A DNA stretch of 33,517 bases, from the NCBI GenBank assembly GCA_900321255.1, contig ONVK01000014.1, positions 1 through 33,517 on the forward strand. The letters run 5' to 3'. The notes beneath the pieces are model-generated. The model made no database searches. It worked only from the letters and a program-made list of their open reading frames with translations, and was not told the DNA's origin. A program made the position numbers and the translations under genes. Source of the stretch: an uncultured Lentisphaerota bacterium. Its GTDB lineage: Bacteria > Verrucomicrobiota > Kiritimatiellia > RFP12 > UBA1067. This document shows positions 25,279 through 33,057 of this stretch, piece by piece; the stretch's first letter is position 1; each line of letters starts with the position of its first letter.

Positions 25279-25371
25279 TTCCTTCTATTCGAAAACCGAC
25301 TGAAGGCACTTAGGCGCGATCTGCTGTGGCGGCACCAAAACCAGTTGAAACGAGTTTTTGAACGCGCAGAA

Positions 25372-26271
25372 TCAGTAGACCTTGATATAGGTCTCGGCCT
25401 TGAGGCGGTCGATCCACTCGCGGTAGCGGCGGTCTGCCTCTGCCTTGCGGACATTGAATGCGACAGCGTCGTAGGCCTCCTCGAAGGTCATCTTCGAGCC
25501 GGCCTTCTCGTCGTCCTTGCGCACGAGGAAGTTCCAGCCGTCCAGCTCGATCCACTTGGAAGTCTCGCCCTTCTTCATCTTGGCGATCTCGGCGCAGACC
25601 TCGGGCCTGAACTCGTCCTCGGGCTTGATGTCCTTCCACTGGCCGCCGTCCTTGGCCCGCGCATCGGAGGAATACTTCTTCGCGACCTCGGCGAACGGCT
25701 CGGTCTTGAGGGCCTCCTCGATCTCGGGCTTCTTGTCTGCATCGCCGGGGCCAATGAGAATCGCCGAGACGGTCACGCGATTGCCGGTCATGTAGCGCTC
25801 GGGATGCGATTCGTACTCCCTGCGCATGTCCGCGGGGTTCGCCGAGACGGTCTTGTCGACCGTCTGCCAGCGCATCGCCGAGACGACCATGTCGTCCTTG
25901 ACCCGCTGCCGCCACTCGGGGAACGTCACGCGGTCCCTGGCAAGCGCCGCCTTGAACCTATTCGCGTCGCCGCCGAACATGCGCGTGACTATCTCGCGGA
26001 CGCGGTTCTCGACGACCCAGTCCTGCATCTGCAGCTTCGCGCGCGCCGCCGCCTTGAGTATCAGCTCGCGCTCGATCATCTCGCCGCGCACCTCGGCGTA
26101 CTTCTCCTCGCCTACGCCCGCGCGGCGCATCTCGCCGAGAACGGCGCTCTTGAGGATAACGGACGAACCGACCCTCGCCGCTATGCCGTCGACCTCGACG
26201 GCAAAGGCGGCAAGTGCGGTCAAAAGCGAAAAAACAAGAAGATATTTGGCTTTCAACTTTTCAACTTTCAA
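25372..26271 (-). CDS. SurA/PpiC-type periplasmic peptidyl-prolyl isomerase
   Basis: 299 aa. A signal peptide (YLLVFSLLTALAAFA) is followed by a SurA N-domain (VDGIAARVGSSVILKSAVLGEMRRAG) and a parvulin-like domain whose core is weakly recognisable in TVSAILIGPG ... FAEVAKKYSSDARAKDGGQWKDI. SurA proteins help outer-membrane proteins fold in the periplasm. The start is odd: no ATG is available near the signal peptide, and the best start is TTG at 26271, which with the next codons (KVEKLK) lies inside the AAACTTT-type repeat. There is no Shine-Dalgarno sequence. It follows hexokinase by 19 nt. The fold call is fairly sure; chaperone substrates unknown. Confidence 0.82.
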   Translation of the reverse strand: MKVEKLKAKYLLVFSLLTALAAFAVEVDGIAARVGSSVILKSAVLGEMRRAGVGEEKYAEVRGEMIERELILKAAARAKLQMQDWVVENRVREIVTRMFGGDANRFKAALARDRVTFPEWRQRVKDDMVVSAMRWQTVDKTVSANPADMRREYESHPERYMTGNRVTVSAILIGPGDADKKPEIEEALKTEPFAEVAKKYSSDARAKDGGQWKDIKPEDEFRPEVCAEIAKMKKGETSKWIELDGWNFLVRKDDEKAGSKMTFEEAYDAVAFNVRKAEADRRYREWIDRLKAETYIKVY

Positions 26272-26289
26272 CTTTAAACTTTAAACTTT
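26251..26289. repeat. AAACTTT-type repeat, copy 3, over the surA-like start
   Basis: About 39 bp of TTTCAAC and AACTTTA units. It fills the hexokinase to surA-like gap and runs over the first codons of the latter, where it supplies the TTG start and the residues KVEKL. Confidence 0.8.
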
Positions 26290-26290
26290 C

Positions 26291-27577
26291 TCACAGCATC
26301 GCCGCGATCGCCGCGCCCACCATCGGGGCGTCGTCGACCTGGGGCGTGATCGCGTAGTGGACATTGCGGCGCTGGACGAGCATCTCGTCGAGCTCGCGGC
26401 GCACGGTCGCGTCGAACGGAATCGCGCGCGTCTTGTAGTACGTCGAGCCGTCGGCGTTGATCGCGACGGGAGCGGAGGGATCTGCGCCCTCGCCCGACTT
26501 GATGACGAACGCCGCGAGCTGCACCGCCGTGAGGACGGCCGCGCGCTCGAAGACGGGAAGGCCGAGGCGCTTCGCCATCTTCGCGTCGTCGGGGTTCGCG
26601 AAGATCGTGTCGAGCACGTTGTCGCGACCCTCTTTCCTGAAGCCGGCGCAGAAGTTGTCGAAGTCCATCGTCTCAAGAGCGCCGAGCCCGCCAAGCGCGC
26701 TGGCCGCCTCCTTCGAGAAAAGCCCTTCCTTCGCCGCGGCCTTGTATATCTCGAGGCCGACGCCGCCGAGATACGCGCCGGCGATCATCTTCTCGAGAAG
26801 GCCGATTCCGGGGTTGCCGGTCTTCGCGTCGGCCGCATCGTCGAACTTGCTGCGCGGCGCCTTGTCGAACGCACCCGACTCGGCGTTGATGATCATCGAG
26901 CCCTCTGGATCGAGGCCGGACATCTTGAGGATGTTCTTGTTCTTCTCGACATAGGCCGTGTTGGTGCCGGTGCCGAGGATGAAGCCGATGTAGGACGAAT
27001 ACGTCTTGTCGCCCTCGGTCGCCTTCGCCGCGAGAAGCGTCGCGACAGTGTCGTTGACGACGGCGATTCCCTCGCCGCCGGTACGCTTCAGGAGCTCCTT
27101 GCCGACGAACTGCCCGACGATTGCGGGGGCCTTGATGTTCTTCGTCCAGCGGACGAGCTTGGCGTCGAGGTCCTTCGTCGCCTCGGCCGGATAGGAGAAG
27201 CACCAGCCTAGCTTCTTGCAGCTGGGCTTGCCTTCGAGACGCTTCACCTCGGCCGCGAACGCGTTGTAGAACGTCTCCTCGTCGACTTCGCCCTTGGTGC
27301 CGGGCATCGGCTGGTTCTGCTTGTCGGAGATTTTAGGGGGGATCGAGACGATCGCGCCGCGGAAATTCGTGCCGCCCGCGTCAAGCACCGCGGCGGAAGA
27401 GCCCTCGGGGATTTTGCCGTTCACGCCGACGAACGTGGGGATCATCATAAGGGACGACGGCTCTCCCTTGAGGCCCTTCTCCATTTCGGAGATGAACGCT
27501 GAGAGGAGCCCCGCACGATCGAGATCTGCTGCGGCGACAAATCCATTCTCTTCGAGAAACTGTTCAGGCGTCTTCAT
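26291..27577 (-). CDS. Hexokinase, eukaryote-like family
   Basis: 428 aa. It phosphorylates glucose or other hexoses with ATP at the head of glycolysis. The ASKHA-fold landmarks are all visible: phosphate-1 loop LDAGGTNFRGAIVSI (about residues 65-79), the sugar-binding CFSYPAE, the catalytic aspartate in VVNDTVATLLAAK, the phosphate-2 loop GFILGTGTNTAYVE, and the sugar-binding IINAESGAFDK. The length and motif set match bacterial relatives of eukaryotic hexokinase, as in Bacteroides, rather than the shorter ROK or Glk types. It overlaps the end of ksgA by 14 nt; AAAGGA lies 10 nt before the ATG. ATP dependence is inferred from the family. Confidence 0.93.
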   Translation of the reverse strand: MKTPEQFLEENGFVAAADLDRAGLLSAFISEMEKGLKGEPSSLMMIPTFVGVNGKIPEGSSAAVLDAGGTNFRGAIVSIPPKISDKQNQPMPGTKGEVDEETFYNAFAAEVKRLEGKPSCKKLGWCFSYPAEATKDLDAKLVRWTKNIKAPAIVGQFVGKELLKRTGGEGIAVVNDTVATLLAAKATEGDKTYSSYIGFILGTGTNTAYVEKNKNILKMSGLDPEGSMIINAESGAFDKAPRSKFDDAADAKTGNPGIGLLEKMIAGAYLGGVGLEIYKAAAKEGLFSKEAASALGGLGALETMDFDNFCAGFRKEGRDNVLDTIFANPDDAKMAKRLGLPVFERAAVLTAVQLAAFVIKSGEGADPSAPVAINADGSTYYKTRAIPFDATVRRELDEMLVQRRNVHYAITPQVDDAPMVGAAIAAML

Positions 27578-28409
27578 TTTCGGCTATTCCTTTCGATAGG
27601 TTTATCCAGTCTTCGTTTGCGAGCTCTTCGGCTCGTGCAGATGATTGTATCAAATCCTTGAATATGCTGCCAAGCTGTTTGCGGCGATGCTCAAAGGCTT
27701 TTTTCGTCAAACGGTGAAAAACATCGCGTTCTTTTGCCGAAAAGCCAACATTTCTATCGTGCCGCGTCAGAGTGACGACAGATGACCCGATTTCGGGGCG
27801 CGGCCAGAAACAGCTCGCCGCGACTTTTCGGACGATCCTGACGTCGTAGTCGAGCTGAGCCCACACGCCGGCGAGCCCGCGCGTCTTCGAGCCTTCCTTC
27901 GCGGCAAGCCGCTCCGCGACTTCGGTCTGCACGAGCACCGTCATCGACGGAATCTCGCGCCGCTTGACGAGTTCAAGCAAAATGCGCGTTCCCGCCTGAT
28001 ACGGGAGATTGGATACCATCGCATCGAACTGCGGCACGGCGTTGCCGTAGTCATTGCAATCCGAATCGATTCTGGTGCCTGCAATCCAGTCGAGGGCGTC
28101 GGCTTCAACTACACGCAGCTTCGGAGGATTGCCGAGCGATTCCGCGAGACGGGCCGCGAGAACGGGGTCCTTCTCTATGGCAGTTACCGTGCAACCGCGA
28201 TTGAGAAGCTCCTCGGTTAGTACGCCGAGCCCAGGGCCGATCTCGAGGACTTCGGCACCGTTCGCGTCGGGGCAGCCCGCAAGCCCGGCGTCCACGATAG
28301 AGACGAGCGCGTTGCGGTCGATGAGGAAGTTCTGCCCAAGCACCTTGTTGGGATGAAATCCGTTCTCGATGCACCACGCCTTTACCTGACTCGGACTCGT
28401 AAGATTCAT
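27564..28409 (-). CDS. ksgA: 16S rRNA (adenine1518/1519-N6) dimethyltransferase
   Basis: 281 aa from the ATG at 28409 (MNLTSPSQVKAWC). A longer reading from 28451 only adds repeat-encoded residues (KVESLKFKV), so I prefer the internal ATG, which has GGAAG 7 nt upstream. Landmarks: HPNKVLGQNFLID, the SAM-binding EVLEIGPGLGVLTEELL, AIEKDPVLAARLAE, VEADALDW, and the catalytic motif NLPYQ in VSNLPYQAGTRILLEL. The enzyme dimethylates two adenines near the 3' end of 16S rRNA during small-subunit maturation. It lies between the asmA-like gene and hexokinase, overlapping the latter by 14 nt. Confidence 0.95.
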   Translation of the reverse strand: MNLTSPSQVKAWCIENGFHPNKVLGQNFLIDRNALVSIVDAGLAGCPDANGAEVLEIGPGLGVLTEELLNRGCTVTAIEKDPVLAARLAESLGNPPKLRVVEADALDWIAGTRIDSDCNDYGNAVPQFDAMVSNLPYQAGTRILLELVKRREIPSMTVLVQTEVAERLAAKEGSKTRGLAGVWAQLDYDVRIVRKVAASCFWPRPEIGSSVVTLTRHDRNVGFSAKERDVFHRLTKKAFEHRRKQLGSIFKDLIQSSARAEELANEDWINLSKGIAENEDA

Positions 28410-28417
28410 GCCTCGGC

Positions 28418-28482
28418 TTCCAACTTTAAACTTCAAACTTTCAACTTTCAACTTCCAACTTTAAACTTCAAACTTCAAACTT
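28418..28482. repeat. AAACTTT-type repeat, copy 4 (longest)
   Basis: About 65 bp of units such as CAACTTTAAA, CTTCAAACT and TTCAACT between the asmA-like stop codon (28483-28485) and the ksgA start. Nothing else is in this gap apart from the ksgA ribosome binding site region. Confidence 0.8.
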
Positions 28483-30333
28483 CTAAAGTATCCTGTCTAT
28501 GACGCTTATGTAGTCCCACTTGGGATCTTCCGCAGTCCCCGTTACCTTGAACTCAAGAAGCAGCTTCGAAAAAGGGAACATGACCGGGTGGACGAGCTTC
28601 CCGAGAATCGAATCGTTCTTGAGGAGCTGCAGACGGACCGTAAAGTCGAGCTTGTCCGCCGGAATGTCGTAGCTGCCCGTCGCCTTGATTGAGAACACGT
28701 CGCCCTCTATGAAGATGTTGTCTGAGTGGAAGACCCCGTTCGTAACGGTGTAATCGAGGGAGGCCTGCGACTGGTTCACGAGCGAAGCGACTCCCGGCAC
28801 GTTCGAGGCGAGATAGTCTGTAAGCCCCATGAAGAGATGCATCTGGGCAAGGCGCCCTTCCGTCACGCGGATCTTCCCGCGGCCGTTGAGATGGGGATAC
28901 AGATTCGTCGATATAGGCCCCGTAAACTCCACCTCGCTGTTCACCACGCCGTGCCTGCCGCCCGCATCGCTGCCGAGGGCCTCGGCAATCTCGCCGAGCG
29001 AACCGTCGCGGCAGACAGTGCTGATCGAGAACGACGCGGCGTCCGGGTCTGCGACGGGAACATGCAGCTTCGCCCGGCCCGTGTAGCGGCCTCCGTCGCG
29101 GCCGCGCAGGGATATGTCGTCGAACGATATCGTGTCGCCGACGTAGGAATATGAAAACGACACATCCTCGACGGGAGAATCGAAGAAAATGCCGCGCTTG
29201 AACGCGACAGTGCCGCGCAGATTGTTCTCGGCCTGCCCCGCGGGATCGGGCGCAAGCGTTCCGAAGACGGAAACCTCCGGCGGCGTTTCGCACGAGACGC
29301 AGTCGAGCGTCCCGTCGTTGAGGCAGTCGGCGATCGAGAGGAGATCCTTGAGCTCAAGGCCGGATTTCACGTCAAAATCAAGCTTCACCACATCATTCGT
29401 CAGCGTGACGACGAGCCGGCCGTCGAGCGGGCGGCCCTTGGGATCGAGCGCGGAAAGAGGCCCGACCGTAGTCACGCAGGTGAGATTCGTCCCGCGCGTA
29501 AAGACGGAGAGGCCGAGTTCGCCGTCGACACGGCGCATAGGTACGTCGTTGTAGCGCCCGAGCTGCGGATGAAGGTCGAGGAGCATGCGGAAGTCGTTGT
29601 TGACGAGGTTGACGTCCCACTTGGCCGAAACGGGAATCGGCTCCGTCACGCCCGTGAACGCATCCATGTATTCGACGGACACCGGGACGTCGAGCGTCAC
29701 GAGAAGCGGCCTGATGTGCGACTGACGGGCCTCGCCGCGCGCCTCGGCGCGGAAGCGCTGCTCGTCGAGGTCGAGGCAGGCGGAACCGCCAACCGACATC
29801 GCCCGGTCGATGTCGGGCCAGTCTACGTGGACATCCCTGGCCTCGAGACGTCTGCTGCTCGACCTGATCGTCGCGACGACCTTCTCGGGCGCGATGCCGA
29901 GGATGTCGGGGCGCACGAGAGTGAGAGTGAAGGACGGCACGGCGGGCAGCTCCGCCTCAAGGCGCCCGTTGCGCTCAAGGTTCCCGGGAATATAGTATCC
30001 GTCGTGCAGCCGCGGGATTCTCAGCCCCACGATGCGCACGCGCCTTAGGAAGACGTCGACGGAAGCGCTGTCGGCGCTGACTACGGCCTGGACGGGGTTC
30101 GTGCGCTCGCTGTCGTAGAGCCGGATGCCGCGCACGCGCGCGCCGCGGCGGAAGCCGAACGACGCCGAGTCGCACTTGAAGACGATGTTGGTCGGCACGC
30201 GGGAGGACACTGCGGAGACGATCCAGTCGGCCGGGATGCGCTGTTCGCGGAAGAAGAGACTCCCCACAAATACGCAAAAGACGATGAAGGTCCACTTCAC
30301 CGTCTTGTACAGAAATCTAGCCGCTTTCTTCAC
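28483..30333 (-). CDS. AsmA/DUF3971-like envelope protein
   Basis: 616 aa. The N-terminal membrane helix (TVKWTFIVFCVFVGSLFF, ~11-28) anchors a long beta-rich periplasmic region. The C-terminal ~150 residues have the AsmA-like signature: NGRGKIRVTEGRLAQM, LASNVPGVASLV, DYTVTNGVFHSDNIFIEGDVFSIKATGSYDI, LDFTVRLQLLKN, and the last strand LEFKVTGTAEDPKWDYI. Proteins of this superfamily (AsmA, TamB, YhdP) form grooves thought to carry phospholipids to the outer membrane. The start is the GTG at 30333; no good ribosome binding site is visible, and the tRNA-Glu gene ends 40 nt upstream, so it may be cotranscribed with the tRNAs. It leads the ksgA-hexokinase cluster. Confidence 0.78.
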   Translation of the reverse strand: MKKAARFLYKTVKWTFIVFCVFVGSLFFREQRIPADWIVSAVSSRVPTNIVFKCDSASFGFRRGARVRGIRLYDSERTNPVQAVVSADSASVDVFLRRVRIVGLRIPRLHDGYYIPGNLERNGRLEAELPAVPSFTLTLVRPDILGIAPEKVVATIRSSSRRLEARDVHVDWPDIDRAMSVGGSACLDLDEQRFRAEARGEARQSHIRPLLVTLDVPVSVEYMDAFTGVTEPIPVSAKWDVNLVNNDFRMLLDLHPQLGRYNDVPMRRVDGELGLSVFTRGTNLTCVTTVGPLSALDPKGRPLDGRLVVTLTNDVVKLDFDVKSGLELKDLLSIADCLNDGTLDCVSCETPPEVSVFGTLAPDPAGQAENNLRGTVAFKRGIFFDSPVEDVSFSYSYVGDTISFDDISLRGRDGGRYTGRAKLHVPVADPDAASFSISTVCRDGSLGEIAEALGSDAGGRHGVVNSEVEFTGPISTNLYPHLNGRGKIRVTEGRLAQMHLFMGLTDYLASNVPGVASLVNQSQASLDYTVTNGVFHSDNIFIEGDVFSIKATGSYDIPADKLDFTVRLQLLKNDSILGKLVHPVMFPFSKLLLEFKVTGTAEDPKWDYISVIDRIL

Positions 30334-30373
30334 TGTCGCCGTAGGTCAGATGCCACTTTGGCTATGTCTTGTG

Positions 30374-30448
30374 TGGCAGCCCCTAGGAGAGTCGAACTCC
30401 TCTTGCCTGGATGAGAACCAGATGTCCTAGCCGATAGACGAAGGGGCC
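30374..30448 (-). tRNA. tRNA-Glu (anticodon CTC)
   Basis: 75 nt including an encoded CCA. Acceptor GGCCCCT pairs with AGGGGCT (first pair G-U); the anticodon stem is TCTGG/CCAGG around loop TTCTCAT, anticodon CTC; the T-arm is AGGAG-TTCGACT-CTCCT. Its 5' end is only 7 nt from the 3' end of tRNA-Leu, so both come from one transcript. Confidence 0.93.
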
Positions 30449-30455
30449 ACTTCTT

Positions 30456-30540
30456 TGGTGCACCTGGTGGGACTTGAACCCACAAGCCTTGCGGCACTAG
30501 AACCTGAATCTAGCGTGTGTGCCAATTTCACCACAGGTGC
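30456..30540 (-). tRNA. tRNA-Leu (anticodon CAG)
   Basis: 85 nt including an encoded CCA. Acceptor GCACCTG/CAGGTGC; the anticodon stem CTAGA/TCTAG holds loop TTCAGGT, anticodon CAG. The long variable arm (TGCCGCAAGGCTT) marks a class II tRNA, as expected for leucine. Confidence 0.94.
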
Positions 30541-30551
30541 TACAGGTGGAT

Positions 30552-30560
30552 AGTATACCA
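30552..30560 (-). promoter_or_regulatory. Extended -10 promoter of the tRNA pair
   Basis: TGGTATACT on the minus strand ends 11 nt before the first base of tRNA-Leu, a normal distance for a tRNA transcript with a very short 5' leader. Confidence 0.6.
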
Positions 30561-30614
30561 AATGTCCGTCGCACGCGCAAGGGGGTCTGCGGAACGAAAT
30601 ATGCCGGCGTTGGG

Positions 30615-33014
30615 CTAATCCCCGCGGCTGCGCAGGACGCGCTCGGCGATGCGAACCGACTGCATCGCGTCCTTCGCGTAGAAATCCGCTCCGATCGAAT
30701 CGGCGTACTCCTGCGTCACGACCGCGCCGCCGACGAACGTCGTTGCGTCGAGCCCCGCGGCCTTGAGCTGGCGTATCGTCTCGGCCATCGCGCCTACAGT
30801 CGTCGTCATAAGCGCCGAAAGGCCGACCATGCCCGCGTTAACGGCGCGCGAGCGCTCCACGATCGTCTCTGGCGCGACGTCACGCCCGAGGTCGATCACG
30901 TCAAAGCCGTAGTTTTCGAGAAGCGCGCGGACGATGTTCTTGCCGATGTCGTGGATATCGCCCTTCACCGTCGCGATGACGATGGGGCGGCCGGAAGCCG
31001 CCTGGCCACCTGAGTTGCCCGACCGACCGCCTTTCAGCGACTTTCTGACGACTGCGAACGCGTCGCCCGCCGAATCCGCCGCCATCAGGAGCTGAGGAAG
31101 AAACGCCGTCCCCTTCTCGAAAGCAGAGCCGATCTGCTCGAGCGCCGGAACTATGCCCTTTTCTATGACATCCATCGGCGACGCGCCCCCGGCAAGCATA
31201 TCTCCCGCCGCCTTCGCCGCGTCGTCCCGCAGCCCGCGCCGTATCGCCGCGCCAAGGGCGTCGACCGCATCCGCGGAAGACTGCGCCGCGGCGGGCCTGG
31301 CGGCCGCGGCGTCCACGTTCGCGGCGATCCACCGCTCGCAGTTCGCGTCGCGCCCGAGCAGCACGTCAAACGCCGCCTCGTCGCCGGTCTCCCGTATCAG
31401 CGACGGGTTCGCAATCGCAGCCGAGAGCCCCGCGCGGACGCAGAGCGTGTACATCGCGTTGTTGAGCGCCGGACGGTTCGGAAGGCCGAACGAGACGTTC
31501 GAGACGCCGAGTATCGTGTTGACCCCGAGCTCCTCCGTGAGCCGCCGCACCGTCTCGATCGTCACGATTGCCGCCTTGTGGTCTGCGCTTACGGCGAGCG
31601 TCAGCGCGTCAAAGACGAAATCGTCCTTGGTGAAGCCGTATTTCGCGCCCTCGGCGAGAATGCGCCGCGCGATGGCGAGTCGCCCTTCGCTCGTGTCCGG
31701 TATTCCCGACTCGTCGAGGCAGAGGCCGACTATCGCGCCGCCGTATTTCCTCACGAGCGGGAAAACAGCGTCCATCGACTCGCGCTTCCCGTTCACCGAG
31801 TTGACGAGCGGCTTCCCGTTCACAAGTCTGAGCGCACGCTCGAGCGCGGCAGGATCGGCGGTGTCGATCTGCATCGGGCACGTCACGACGCCCTGAACCG
31901 TCTCGACCGTCCGCTCGAGCGTCGCCGCCTCGTCGATGCCTGGAACGCCGCAGTTCACGTCGAGTATCTCAGCGCCGGCGTCAATCTGCTTCACGGCCTC
32001 CCTGAGCACGTACGCCGTGTCCCCGCGCAGATACGCCTCCTTGAGGAGCTTCTTCCCCGTCGGGTTTATGCGCTCGCCGATCACGAGCCCGGCATGGGGG
32101 GCGAGTTCCACGACGGATGTCCCCGAGGATACGACTGTTCGCGGGCTGGAAGGCCGTGAGGCTGAAGTCCGGAAGGCCGAAAAGCCGGAGAGCGATTCTC
32201 GAACCGCCGCGATGTGCGCCGGCGTCGTTCCGCAGCAACCGCCGACAATGGACGCGCCAGCGTGGACAAGCCTCTCCGCCAGCGCGGCAAAATCGCCGGG
32301 GCCGACCGTGAACACCGTCCTGCCGTCGACGATCTTCGGCATCCCGGCGTTGGGCTTCACTATGACCGGCTTCGTCGAGATTTTCGCGAGCCGTTCCACG
32401 AACGGAAGCATCCTGTCGGGGCCAAGCCCGCAGTTGAAGCCGTACGCGTCGACGCCGAGCGACTCGAGAAGCGCCGCGACGCACTCGACCGATGCGCCAG
32501 TGAGAAGCTTTCCCGACTCGTCGAGCGCAACCGTCGCGAACACCGGGAGGGAGGAGTTCAGCTTTGCCGCGAGGACCGCGGCCTTGAGCTCGCGCGTATC
32601 GCCCATCGTCTCGACGAACACGAGATCCGCGCCGGCCGCAGCGCCGACGCGCACCATCTCCGCGAAAGCCCCGTAGGCCGCGTCGAAGTCGAGATCGCCG
32701 GCCGGCTTCAGGAGCCGTCCGGTCGGGCCGATGTCGAGGGCGACGCGCGCGCCCGACGACCGGGCGATGGAGATAGCCGAAGAGATAAGGTCTTCGAGGC
32801 GGTGAACGCCGTGGTACTTGAGCCGGCTGGCGCCGAAGGTGTTGGCGAGGACGATGTCCGCGCCGGCCTCGGCGTAGGCGCGGTGTATGCCCGCGACCGC
32901 CTCGGGGTTCTCCATGTTCCAGTCGGTGGGATCCTTGCCGGGCGGCAGCCCGGCCGCCTGCGCCATCGTCCCGAAACCGCCGTCAAGAAAGGATATCTTC
33001 GCCGCTCCGTCCAT
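30615..33014 (-). CDS. metH: Cobalamin-dependent methionine synthase lacking the reactivation domain
   Basis: 799 aa against ~1230 for E. coli MetH. Modules in order: homocysteine-binding barrel (ILDGGFGT-type start SFLDGGFGTMAQ; zinc ligands in YGFNCGLG and GGCCGTTPAHI); an S/T-rich linker (~290-315); pterin-binding barrel (VIGERINPTGKK, DAGAEILDVNCGVPG, VNSVNGK); and the cobalamin module with a helical cap and GDIHDIGKNIV, whose histidine is the lower ligand of cobalt. The AdoMet-binding activation domain is absent, as in Thermotoga and other anaerobes that use a separate reactivation protein. The ATG at 33014 is 43 nt after the SPFH stop codon. No cobalamin riboswitch is visible in the short upstream gap; control, if any, would come from further upstream. 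Confidence 0.93.
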   Translation of the reverse strand: MDGAAKISFLDGGFGTMAQAAGLPPGKDPTDWNMENPEAVAGIHRAYAEAGADIVLANTFGASRLKYHGVHRLEDLISSAISIARSSGARVALDIGPTGRLLKPAGDLDFDAAYGAFAEMVRVGAAAGADLVFVETMGDTRELKAAVLAAKLNSSLPVFATVALDESGKLLTGASVECVAALLESLGVDAYGFNCGLGPDRMLPFVERLAKISTKPVIVKPNAGMPKIVDGRTVFTVGPGDFAALAERLVHAGASIVGGCCGTTPAHIAAVRESLSGFSAFRTSASRPSSPRTVVSSGTSVVELAPHAGLVIGERINPTGKKLLKEAYLRGDTAYVLREAVKQIDAGAEILDVNCGVPGIDEAATLERTVETVQGVVTCPMQIDTADPAALERALRLVNGKPLVNSVNGKRESMDAVFPLVRKYGGAIVGLCLDESGIPDTSEGRLAIARRILAEGAKYGFTKDDFVFDALTLAVSADHKAAIVTIETVRRLTEELGVNTILGVSNVSFGLPNRPALNNAMYTLCVRAGLSAAIANPSLIRETGDEAAFDVLLGRDANCERWIAANVDAAAARPAAAQSSADAVDALGAAIRRGLRDDAAKAAGDMLAGGASPMDVIEKGIVPALEQIGSAFEKGTAFLPQLLMAADSAGDAFAVVRKSLKGGRSGNSGGQAASGRPIVIATVKGDIHDIGKNIVRALLENYGFDVIDLGRDVAPETIVERSRAVNAGMVGLSALMTTTVGAMAETIRQLKAAGLDATTFVGGAVVTQEYADSIGADFYAKDAMQSVRIAERVLRSRGD

Positions 33015-33057
33015 CGTGTATGCGCCGCGCGAGGACTCCCGGGATACGTTCGCCGTC

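Noticed and set aside
27564..28451. Longer ksgA start at 28451
   Set aside because: The extra residues (KVESLKFKV) are translated repeat; the ATG at 28409 gives the normal KsgA N-terminus.
33015..33057. Search for a cobalamin riboswitch before metH
   Set aside because: Only 43 nt separate metH from the SPFH gene, too short for the element.
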